From: Parietaria judaica
Taxonomy: Eukaryota; Streptophyta; Magnoliopsida; Rosales; Urticaceae
DNA: 64,000 nt
Assembly: GCA_954871525.1 (NCBI GenBank)
Contig: OX940865.1
Span: 26,644,420 to 26,708,419, forward strand
Direction of reading: 5' to 3'
The notes beneath the pieces were generated by a model. That model was not told the DNA's origin. It was given only the letters and a program-made list of their open reading frames with translations, and did no database searches. How positions within the stretch are numbered: the first letter of the stretch is position 1; each line of letters opens with the position of its first letter. Positions 12,201 to 22,294 of the stretch are shown in pieces. The position numbers and the translations under genes are program-made.

Positions 12201-12315
12201 GCTGGTCGAGCCTCTTGTAGATTGGAGCGAGGATGTTGAAAGTCGTACACGAAACGAAGCAACGCCCCAACACTTCATCCTCCTGGGTCCCGCGCTCGCT
12301 CTCAGGCTCCGCCAT
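9276..12315 (-). CDS. Endonuclease/exonuclease/phosphatase protein with EF-hand (At1g02270-like), 442 aa, 10 exons
   Basis: Exons 12199-12315, 12009-12113, 11397-11502, 11034-11254, 10845-10921, 10451-10565, 10238-10363, 9802-9912, 9617-9724 and 9276-9518 join in frame (1329 nt). The fold is a CCR4-type EEP domain. Conserved residues seen are FNILAP (Asn27), CLQEFW (metal ligand Glu75), GDWNGS (Asp210, Asn212) and the terminal SDH (423-425). An EF-hand insert before the last catalytic motif has the loop DVDGNGIVDYEE (349-360), with a more degenerate EF-like segment upstream (KGDQKGDFITYTAF). This arrangement matches the plant family of the uncharacterised calcium-binding protein At1g02270. 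The enzyme is expected to hydrolyse phosphodiester or phosphate bonds, possibly under Ca2+ control; the substrate is unknown. All catalytic motifs are intact. The ATG MAEPESERG was chosen because no ATG precedes it in frame. Confidence 0.9.
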
Positions 12316-14655
12316 TGTCGGAGAAGACGAGAAGCTCGGAGTTATCGAGTCCACCTGAAATTCCGGGAAAATGATCGCATAAAATCGCTGCTATTCAAAC
12401 TCCATGGATGAGAGAGAGAGAGAGAAGCGCAAACCATTGATGGAATCGTTCGTCGAAGATCGTTGCAGATTGCGAAGGGAAGCTTTCGAATTCGAAGCTG
12501 TTCTGCGATTGATTGTGAAATGCAATGAGCGTTTGTGGTTGTTCTCGTTCTCTTCTATATTATGTATTTGTGTATATATCTATATATATATATATATATG
12601 TATATATGTGTGTGTAAGTGTTTATATCGAATAGGATATTATTATAATAATAAATTAAAAATAGATTAAAAAATGAAGTAAACAATGGGTCTATAAAGTA
12701 AACAAGTGGTTGTGAACTATGCTTCTCTCTTCTTTAGGCTCATTATTATACAGCTGGCATGTCATTTTGGAAAATATCTGGAAATATTTATTTTCAACTA
12801 TATAGTTTTTATTCAATGTATTTATTCCTCTGTTTACTTTTTATGTAAATAAATAAATTTATTTCACATGTCATACTTAAATTAAAAATTATTGATAAAC
12901 AAAATTAAAGGAAGTTGTGAGGTAATAATAATTAATAAAATCCAAGTTAGACGGAGCGAACGGAACGAAACTTGAGTATATTAGTCTAAAAATAATTATT
13001 ATATAATTAAGAAAATTCAAAATTTAAATACTTTGATGAAAGTTTACTGTTTCTTTTATTAAGATGGAGGAACACTATTTTTTATTTTTTATTTTAAAAG
13101 TAATTGACACAAAGAATAATAATGTACGGACAATCTAATGTGTATTAATGTGAGAATTAAGCGTGGTGAAAATAATATTAAAATTGGTAAGAGTGCGTGA
13201 AATAGCATTTAAAATAAAAAAGAATATTGCAGTCGGATAGAAGTAGACAAAACTATATAATATAGAAAGAAAAAAAATTACATGTCATTTTATGACATGT
13301 AATTAAATAGATAAATTGATGGTGGCCTATAGAATAATTTGAGGGCCAATTAATGTGACGACACATTTCACGCGTTACCTTATATCATTTATCATCTAAT
13401 AAGTGAATTAGTATAGTATACAGGTGGCACACGCTAAAATAATACTATAAGCTTAATATTTATTCATATGTTTTTTATTTGTCGGTGCATGCATGTCATT
13501 GCATTATCATTCTCTTTCATTTATTTTATTATTTCTGTGAATGTTATACTGAACCGATGAGGAAACTGTCAAACTACTGTCGTTTGCTTACGCCTTTGTG
13601 CGAACCAGCTTCAAAGCAAGATAAACGACATGTCGTTACAGTATATTAAGAAACGACATCAAAATTGCATTAATCACACAACACGTAATTTCTACAAACA
13701 AAAAACGGTAACATTAATCATCAAGGTTTAAGATATAACCATAAATTGGTCGTAAGTCGCTGATTAACTTTTTTCTCGACGAGTCATAATCTTTTATAAT
13801 GTACCGTCGATAAATTTAATTTTATCATTTATCGTATAAAAAAACTTATTTTACCGTCAAATCAACAACTTATCACACGACTTTGTATTTTGAGTTTTTG
13901 ACCATAACTCATTTATTTATTTTTTCTCAGGTTTCGATCTTTTGAGAGAACCGAGTGGAGGAACTCCTCCAAAGAGAATTACCAAACTTGAGTCACGTAA
14001 GGAAAACTCTCTCGGGAGTACTCTTTTTCAGTTCGGGACTTATTCTTCCCTTGTTCCAAAAAGGTCTCCCCGGGAACTTATTTATGTGCTCATTTTTTGT
14101 AAATTTACAAAGAGTTTTAGTAAACTCTTGTAGAGTGGGCACCTCGTAAAAAAAAAAAAAAAATCTTTACTTTTTGGCTCGAATCTAATTTATCGCTCAA
14201 ATACATATTCTCCTTAATCTTTCCTTAATCTTTACTCGTTCGACGAAAAAAATAAACATTTCGGAGGCAAGGCAATAAGTCCTTTGAATATTTGCTATTA
14301 AATACTCAAAGTTAACCATCCTAATTAGGTGATTCCAGCAATCAGTAGGAAACAGCAATCACACACCAAATGGGAATCGTCGCTTTGAACCCAAGTTCTC
14401 CGAACAACCTCTTTCTTTGCTAATTGCTTCCTCTTACCTCACTTTCAAATTATACAATAACGTTAAATTATTTTGATTTAACGCTATTATCTATGCGCGA
14501 CCAAGCTTAATTACGGGTTCAAATCATCCCGCATTATAAAACAAATTATAATTTTCAAAATCCGAGCGGCTCTGTAATATACATGGATGGCAAGGGCGGA
14601 CCCACGAACTCAAGTCGGAGGTGGCAACTAAAAATAGAATAAACGAAAGGATATA
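12316..14655. other. Intergenic DNA, AT-rich, no supported gene
   Basis: Includes a GA-repeat near 12408-12423 and a (TA)n tract near 12575-12602. A palindromic AACGACATGTCGTT lies at 13624-13637, with further ACGACA words near 13580 and 13651. A poly-A tract at about 14150-14163 follows GTAGAGTGGGCACCTCG and could be the tail of a decayed retroposon. Open frames at 13942-14149 overlap that retroposon-like stretch and show no domain. Confidence 0.5.
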
Positions 14656-14831
14656 CAGTTGAAACTCTATAAATTAATAAGGTTGGGACCAGAGAAATTT
14701 ATTATATTATCGAGTTTATTAATTTATCGAGGTAAAAAAATTGAACTACGTTAGTATAGTCGGGACCGAAGAAAATTATTAATTAATCGAGGTATTAATT
14801 TATCGAGTATTAATTTATAGAGGTTCTACTG
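14656..14831. mobile_element. Emigrant-like (pogo/Tc1-mariner type) MITE
   Basis: The 176-bp element begins CAGTTGAAACTCTATAAATT and ends with the inverted complement (AATTTATAGAGGTTCTACTG), flanked by TA on both sides (14654-14655, 14832-14833). The termini match the Emigrant/Lemi type known from Arabidopsis and Medicago (CAGTARAACCTCTATAAATT class). It has no coding capacity. Confidence 0.8.
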
Positions 14832-15224
14832 TAGTTTTTTAGCAACTTTTAACTTAAATAATGATTTTAAGTTTATGTAACTTTCATGACATTGAATTTT
14901 TGTGGCAGCATTGAGTTGTTCCGGAGTTCCAAGTTGGGTTCGTTTGTGTCGTCGAACTTTCGTAACAAAGACGGCATAAAGAGGATTCGGCTTTAGGCCC
15001 TGCGTGATTGAGTCGGATTCTAGAGAGGCAAGCCGGAGATCTCTATGGAAGACAGGTATAGTTGGATGATTTTCTAGTAAATAACCTAGTAATTATTGGG
15101 TTGGCTTCTCTTCCCGTCAATTAAACATTACAATTTCCATTTGATAAGACAAAATTAAATAAACTTATAAAAATAAATAATTCTTGTTATGTTCCTTTTA
15201 ACACCCTTTCCACATATTATTATA

Positions 15225-15330
15225 CAGTAGAACCTCGTTAAATTAGTACTCGATAAATTTATAACTTTGATTAAGTAACGGTCTCGATTCGAATTAACCT
15301 CGATAAATTAATAATCTCGAAAAGCTGATA
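15225..15330. mobile_element. Second, partial Emigrant-like MITE
   Basis: Starts TA-CAGTAGAACCTCGTTAAATT at 15225 and runs through CTCGATAAATT motifs shared with the element at 14656-14831. The opposite terminus is not clear, so it is either truncated or strongly diverged. Confidence 0.6.
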
Positions 15331-15453
15331 TTTCTACCTCTAAATATTAAAAAACATTGAAGAAAGAATGTCACCATATTCCATGACAATAGGATTCAAC
15401 CAAACCCTAACCATATAAACTAACACCCTTCAACGATAAACACGCAAAGAAAT

Positions 15454-16326
15454 ATGAACAGGCAAATCCTTTTCCCGGAATACCAGAAAACCCATCAACC
15501 CGAATACACCATGGAAGATGTGAGCTCGATGTTCCTCAAATGCCTCCAATGGCAGCTCGAAGAAGCCATGGACACGCTCAACTGTCCCTACCACTACTTC
15601 TGCGACACTCAACACGTCGCTAATCATCCACCATTTCTGGATGTTCTGCTCATAATCCTCATCGCAGTCTCCTACTCGTCAACCCTCTTCGTAATGCTGA
15701 TGGACGTCTCCCCGAAACGGCGCTACTTCGCGGCGAGCGGGCCGATATCGCTGCCGTTGTTCATCCTTGCGCTAGCCGAGGGGCGGCGTATAGGTTCCAT
15801 TCTTCCGATGGATGTCGTCGGCCCGGCCATCCTTCAGCTCGTCCTCGTCTCGGCTCTTAGCCTGATCAACGACGAGTCCGTTGTTTTCCGAGTGTCGACG
15901 GCGTTTGGTGTTCTGCATGCGGGATTACGCCTTGACGATATTCTCCTCCCCTACTACACGGGCCTTGAGGCGCTTGCTTCGTCGAGGTTTTCCGGCGAGT
16001 GTGCGACTTGTGTGTGCCGCCAGGATCCCCTGATCGTCGGAGGGGCGATACGGTCTTTTCGAGGGTGGTCGACAGCGACGTTTTCCATCGTCGGCGCCCT
16101 GTGTTTCGGGAAGATTGTGGTGGTAAAGTCCTTGCTTGAGGGCTTGGGTTTGGTTCTTTTAACCTGTGATGGTGTGTTTTTGTTAAAGAATTCTCCTTCA
16201 GAGAGATTAATATTGTGTTTCGCTACTTTTGGGGGTATTTTTGTATTGATTTTCCTTCACGGGGTCAAAATGGTACATTCTCAAATTGTAAGATTCCAGA
16301 GAAAAGATGATATACTAATAGCATAG
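15454..16326 (+). CDS. Uncharacterised plant multi-pass membrane protein, intronless, 290 aa
   Basis: A single uninterrupted frame, GC-richer than its surroundings. Hydrophobic segments lie at about 61-83, 97-109, 120-138, 206-224, 229-245 and 252-271, so about six membrane spans. Conserved-looking blocks are CPYHYFCD (44-51), ASGPISLPLFILALAEG (94-110), GPAILQLVLVSAL (123-135), LPYYTGLEALASSRFSGEC (165-183) with a Cys cluster CATCVCR, and SFRGWSTATF (201-210). I recognise the pattern from a plant-specific family of unknown function; no enzymatic motif is visible. A second ATG at 15511 (MEDVSSMF) may be the true start, because the first 19 residues are hydrophilic and look unlike the rest. 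A broken Emigrant-like MITE lies about 120 bp upstream. Confidence 0.82.
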   Translation: MNRQILFPEYQKTHQPEYTMEDVSSMFLKCLQWQLEEAMDTLNCPYHYFCDTQHVANHPPFLDVLLIILIAVSYSSTLFVMLMDVSPKRRYFAASGPISLPLFILALAEGRRIGSILPMDVVGPAILQLVLVSALSLINDESVVFRVSTAFGVLHAGLRLDDILLPYYTGLEALASSRFSGECATCVCRQDPLIVGGAIRSFRGWSTATFSIVGALCFGKIVVVKSLLEGLGLVLLTCDGVFLLKNSPSERLILCFATFGGIFVLIFLHGVKMVHSQIVRFQRKDDILIA

Positions 16327-16786
16327 TGTAGAAATCTATGTATGCTTGTAATTAATTTTTAAAGTTACATGATTATTTTGTGCATTTTTGGTGAGTTTGC
16401 CCATGTAATTTTAATTTTTGACGATGTCATTTTTTACGCTTCTGAAAAAATAATACATAATTTGTACACGATATGTAAATGACTTGTTCAATTCATAATT
16501 TGTACACGATGCGTGTTGTTTATAATGTTAAAAGAAGTATGGGACATTGTATTGTTTTTTATTTTTAAAGTATTGTATCGCTGCCAAAAATTATTATGCT
16601 TGGGGCATTATAGCCAATTACTAACATTACCAACAAAAGGGCGAATTTTCATTTTCCACTAGATAGTGAATAATATAAGACATAACATTATATTGTAGTT
16701 AAAATATGCTCCATTATGTTGAGGTACAAAATATAAATTCTACCAAAATTTTAGGGTTTGAAAAAACAAGTTTCTTGCGGCACAAG

Positions 16787-19411
16787 CTACAAGAAGAATC
16801 TCCTTCGGCTAGTGTCCATTTCAGGCTGATTCAGAAGAAACCAAATAGTCAGTCAAACAGGAATTCATAATCTATATAGTAAATATATATATACGCACAC
16901 ACATATGTAATACCTTGTGAACCCATTCGAATTCCCCGCCTTTCGAGTCGAACGTTCCGTGTTGAAGGCTGACTAGCTTCATTGTGAATCGGGGACCGCA
17001 CTCCTGTAATAATTAATCATCGTAACGACGTAATTAATTAATGTTTCTTATAGGAAAAATAAATCAATATACAGGGAGACTAACCTGTAGACGAGCAATC
17101 GTTTTATCCTCGGGGGCCTCACCCTCGGACTCCTTGGTCTTTTTCGCTTCTTTTGTTTCGAAGATGTATCTGAGAAGGATAAGGGCATATAAAAACCATC
17201 AGAGATAAATAAATCATACATATATACACTATTTGTATTGGGGGAATGCAACTGAAGGAGATGAGAGGCACACCGGTGATGCCGGAAAAAAATAAAGTCC
17301 CGTTGATTGTGGAAAGTCACAACTCTCCTACCACGGAATTGTGGGTCTTGTGGGAAAAGTGACCGGATCATTCTGTAAAAATCATACAAGTGAAGACAAT
17401 AAGCGGAAATGGCAATTACAATTTAACATGGAAATGCGCAAGTACAAAAATGACATTATTATTATTATTATTATTTATTCACGCTCTTTTTGTTAATAAT
17501 ATGTAATTTTTATTGAGAGACAAATCTACAAATATCTTATATGATCATATTTCGTAATTAGATATGAAGCAAACCTCCCAACTCGATGACCTAAGCGTGT
17601 TGAAAAGTTGTTTAGCACAATTTCGGGCTCATGGCTTGTTGGATTCCCGTGATTCTGCGTGCAATATCAAACACGTAAGGGAAAACACATGGATAAATTA
17701 TGAAAAACGGAACTACGCTAAATCAAGGTTACACGTGGAGACTCTGGTTTCCTAATCTCTCCCTTATTCGTGATCACAAACCAAATGTACTTATTCTCGA
17801 CACACAAAAATAAAAGCTAACCTTGATATCTTTCCGTAGAACAAGATTCGAGAGCTTGAAATGAGCCGTTGGCCCTTCGGGTAAATTAATAACTAGTAGA
17901 GCATCTGAAAGGTCATAAAACCGCAAACTTTTAATCAAAATATACATGAAATAAATAGACCATAATCCTCAAATTATACGATAAAAACATTTCGGGAAAA
18001 ATCACAACTGTACCTGGCTCTCTCCGATTTGTATGAACAACGATAATTGAAGTAAACTCCTTGTTATTTGCATATTCTACAATCTGCATCCAAGACAAAT
18101 ACCAAAGATATAAAAACTCATAACATCGTGGGTGTTTTTTTTTTAACTCAACATTTATATCTTTATTGGTAATAAAAGAGCATAACCACCTTTTTTAATT
18201 GATAGGTTCCTCTCTTGAAATATTTCGCATTGGGAATCACGGAAAGTAGCTCGGATATAAAAGCAGGTCCTCTCTGAAATAAACAAAAGATAACTTTAGC
18301 ATGTCCGATAGCATCTTACAATAATACTGTATTTCTTATCCTCTGAATTCCCTATACTAAAGCCCAATATGCAATCATATTAAAAACAAATTCGTCAAGG
18401 GATTGAAATTAAACGAAAGAGCGTACCGAGGAATTGAAACGGCAAGTCGTGATCAATATCTGTGGTTTTGCTTCACGCTTTAAAATCTTGCTAAACTCAT
18501 CGACATCATTCTCGGCAAATAGCTATAAATAAACATAACAGATGATTATCATACGCAAAATCATAATATTAACCGCAAGCGAAATTACCCCTACGAGTCC
18601 TTCGACTTTACCCTTTTCTCACTATTTACCCATCACTTCATAAAATGACAATATGATACTCCTAATTTGTAATTCTCTCCACATTAGCCCCTCACATTGT
18701 AATAGCATCCACGACCGACCCCAGAGTACCGACCGAAAGACAACTCTCCGCTAAAAACTAACGAAATTCAATCAGCGTCGTAACGATAGATTGAAGTGCG
18801 AATTAGCGAAATGATTACAAAGTCAAGTGCCTCCAAAAATGATTGCCCAAAATCAAGTTACAATTAGCAAAACGGAAACGTTTCGGAATCTAAGACCTAA
18901 TGTTAAATATCAAGCTAAATATAATCGATCTTCTACAACTAAACTAACTAGAAACTTAAAATTCAACACCAGAATTCAGCTACAACATGGACGAAGAAGA
19001 AGAAGAAAACGAACCTCTTCATCGCCGGGCAAGCAAACGGTAGCGTCGGGCTCTCTCGTGTTCTCAATCGTCCGAGGAACTTTCAACGGCGCAGGCTGAA
19101 ACAAAAAACAAAAAACGATCGAAACACAGCGAATTCAGTTCGATTGCGGCAAATTCGATGAATCGAGCACAGAGAACACAAATGGAAGCAAAGCGAACCT
19201 CCTCGCCGAGGTCGAGAGCTTGCTTTATGGCGGCGTCGCGAGCCTTGGAGCGCTTGCGCTTGTCGAGCTTCTTCTGCTGCTTGAGCTTGGCGTGGACCTC
19301 GGCCCGCTTGTCCTTGTTCTTGATCATGGATGGCAGAATCTCCTTCCTCTCTCTGACCACCTCCTTCTTCTCTTCCTCATCCTCGTCGCTCCTCTTCCTC
19401 TTCGCCGCCAT
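16787..19411 (-). CDS. RPF1: Ribosome production factor 1 (Brix domain), 339 aa, 11 exons
   Basis: Exons 19199-19411, 19015-19095, 18427-18522, 18190-18273, 18014-18083, 17822-17904, 17575-17654, 17274-17372, 17085-17169, 16914-17003 and 16787-16825 join in frame (1020 nt). The N-terminus is Lys/Arg/Glu-rich ([16 protein letters not shown]) with likely nucleolar signals. PRTIENTRE precedes the Brix domain, which contains [65 protein letters not shown] and GPRFTMKL. The protein ends [11 protein letters not shown], the family signature. RPF1 works in the nucleolus in 27S pre-rRNA processing and 60S subunit assembly. Introns 1 and 2 both start with the unusual donor GTTCG. A telo-box (AAACCCTA, minus strand) lies at 19441-19448, as is common for ribosome-biogenesis genes. 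Confidence 0.94.
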
Positions 19412-19440
19412 TGTTGATGCTTCAGAGCTTGCTGTTACGT

Positions 19441-19448
19441 TAGGGTTT
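19441..19448 (-). promoter_or_regulatory. Telo-box upstream of RPF1
   Basis: AAACCCTA on the minus strand, 30 bp upstream of the ATG. Telo-boxes are established promoter elements of plant ribosomal and ribosome-biogenesis genes. No TATA box is obvious here. AAACGACA / TGTCGTTT words lie farther upstream at about 19490-19545. Confidence 0.6.
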
Positions 19449-19549
19449 ATGCAAACCTCCTGGTGTTCTACATTTCTTAAATGGCCCCAAAAATATCACT
19501 GTCGTTTATCAACAAAACGACACGAAAAAATTAATGTCGTTTCGTGTGA

Positions 19550-20480
19550 GATCTTTTTTTTTTTTTTGTTTGAAGTGACGTACCGTCCAAATTACGAGTG
19601 GCTTAGGATTAGGAACTTATTTTAAAACAAAGTTCGAATGAACCGATGGCTTTAGTTTACGAGTTTATCGATAGGTAAAAGGTTTGGCAATGAGTCTTTT
19701 AGAAGAAAAGCTTTACTAGTATACCGTTTAGGGGTGAAGAAAAAAAAACTCGGAAATACGAGTTTTAAACTGCAACCATATTAAACTTGGTTAACCCGAA
19801 ACCTGTTTTTATCAAAACCGCATCCGAATTAAAACTGGTGGTGAGTTTCGATTTTGGGGGTGAAAAATCAGGAACCCATATTATAAGTTATTGAAACCAC
19901 TTTTTAATTCATTTATTTTTCTCTTTTTCTAGTGAACTTTTCTCTTCTTGGTATCATTTGATATTCTTATGCTATTTTTCATATATTTATAACTTAAACA
20001 TTTTTTTAAGAGAATTAGCATTAAAAATTATTTTTCTAGTTTATTTTTACTCATTATTTAATGAATCCTGATCCAGGTTTTGATATTTAATTCAGGTTTA
20101 AACCCGCATCCGGAAATCAAGGTTTAAAACATTTAATCCATATCTGGGTTTCGGTTTTGGCAGGAACAGTGTTGTGTGTGCCCTAGTGGCATTGACCGAT
20201 AACCGAAGGAGTTTTGGAGAAAATAATTAAATTTGATATTATTGTATATATATTTATATATTAATTTCATGAAATATATTTATCGTCGCTCTTAATTTTT
20301 TATTCTCATGTTTTGACTTATGACATTATTTTTTAATGTTGTCCCAATTGACTATGTATACTATAAGTATCAAAGATACAGCGCAATGACTAACTTGCTA
20401 TTTATTAAATCACTATTGTTGAGTGACCAAATTGGTTAGAGTCCCAGCTATGAACAAAGCAAGCCTATATTAATAATGCT
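19550..20480. other. Intergenic DNA with an ACCGG/AACCCG-rich dispersed repeat
   Basis: From TAGGGGTGAAG at about 19729 to about 20190 the DNA is rich in AACCCG, AAACCGC and ATTCAGGTTT words. Similar words occur in introns at 4570-4770, 20770-21080 and 31370-31920, and at 50590-50885. TAGGGGTG resembles a hAT terminus, but I could not find a matching second end with an 8-bp duplication. Confidence 0.45.
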
Positions 20481-22227
20481 CTAAGAGGCTCTGGAGTTGA
20501 CTGTGATTGGCATGACTTCGCCGTCGACGGCCTCCACCGGCCCGAGCTTGGCTGCGTAGTCCTTCGCCTCTTCGCTTTTGCCCCACAGAAGACCGTACAT
20601 TCCGATTATCACCAGAGCTGACCCGAGCAAGCTGCGGTTCGTAAGACAAGACAAAGGCGTAACGAAGTCAACTTTGGATTTTTTTTTTTTATATAATAAA
20701 GTTCAGGGTTTAATTAGTTGAGTATTTAAACTAGTATCCAATTTATTAAAAAGCATGTCTGAGAACATGTTATCGGTCGGTTCCCGAGTTTTTACGGGTT
20801 TCTGGTCACCGTATTTTAAACACCAATACTTTTTTTGAAAATTCGGTAACCAATACTTCCTGACTAGAACCGAGAAATGAGACAGTTTTTAGGATAACCT
20901 TATCTTATATAGTTTAGTATTCTAACCGGCAACGGAAATGAGACCGCTTTTTGATGGTCCGCTACTGATTACTAGTTATCGTAAAATTGGATTTGATAAA
21001 ATAGAAATGGATTTCGAAACCCGAAAAAAATTGAGACCAGGCTGGAAAAATTTGTCAGAACGAATGTTACTGATCCCGGTTTCACCCGTACTAAGTGAAA
21101 TGCGAGAAGTAGTTGTAATTTACCTTCCGAGGTAGAGTTGCTCGTGGAAGACGGCGGTGTCGATGATGGCAACGAAGATCTGGGTGAGTGGCGTGAATGC
21201 CGACGTGAAGACCGGACCCTTCTTCTTGACACACCATGACATCCCTGCGTAGCCCAAGCCAGACCCCACCGCACCCTAAGGATTTTATAGGCCAAGAAGA
21301 AAAGAAAATAATTTTCAGGCACGTCCTCGATCGAAATGGCGAAACTGGACAAAAGCAATCGCAAAACGCACCGCGTAGACGACGCTCATGATGTCGAGCT
21401 TCTCCTTCAGGACCCACATGGAGAAAACGTCCCTCCTCCGCCCAACGGCGAAGCTCAAGACAGCCGACTGGAGCGCACCGAAGAAGGACAGAACGGCGGT
21501 GCTCGAGTACTGGAATGGGAACGCCTTCCCGATCGACGCCTGCATCAAGAACCACGATGACCACATCAAACACCCGGCTGCAAGTAGCGCCGACCCTGTC
21601 GCCCATTTCTTCACCTCTCGGCCGGAATTCAGCGCTGCCGGTAGGGTTCCGGCAGCGCCTTTCAGGTGCCAACTGGTGACCTGCGCTCCTCGATAGAACG
21701 TCAGGACAAGAGCGCCTACGATGCACGTAAACGCGCCCAAGACCTTCGCTCGGGCGCCCTTGCTTTCTAGGCTCAACCTCTCTAGGCTGCAAACATTGCT
21801 AGTTTGTTAATAAAACTACCTCAAGTAGTTGAACATTTTATATGAATTATATTTTTTTTATCTTCCCATATTTACTTCATATATTAACATAAAAATCTAT
21901 AATAATACAATATTTCATGAGATTATTTACTTATCTTAATGACTTTATTTTAATGTAGCGGAACTAAATTCTAATTTCGGGCCAATAAAATTTTGGGAAA
22001 AAAAAAATCCGGAACCGAATTACTGGTTCCGCCTAGAGCTGCACACCCAAATCGCCACTCCCGGTTCGACGCCGTCGCGACGTTTTTGCACCGTTCGCGA
22101 TGCATCGCGAACTTGGCCGGAAAATTGCGAACAGTCGCGACTTGGAGGATTCATCGCGATGGGTGGGTTCTCTCTCTCTCTTCTCTCCGTCCGTCTCACA
22201 CAATCTCTCTCTCTCTTCTCTCCGTCC

Positions 22228-22294
<67 letters not shown>

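Noticed and set aside
12404..12634. 76-codon plus-strand frame opposite the EEP gene 5' end
   Set aside because: Begins in a GA repeat and ends in a TA repeat; low-complexity translation.
13942..14149. Two overlapping plus-strand frames ending before a poly-A tract
   Set aside because: The frames overlap each other in different phases and show no domain; more likely the end of a decayed retroposon.
19729..20190. Candidate hAT element starting TAGGGGTG
   Set aside because: No matching inverted end or 8-bp duplication could be found, so it is only listed as repeat-rich DNA.
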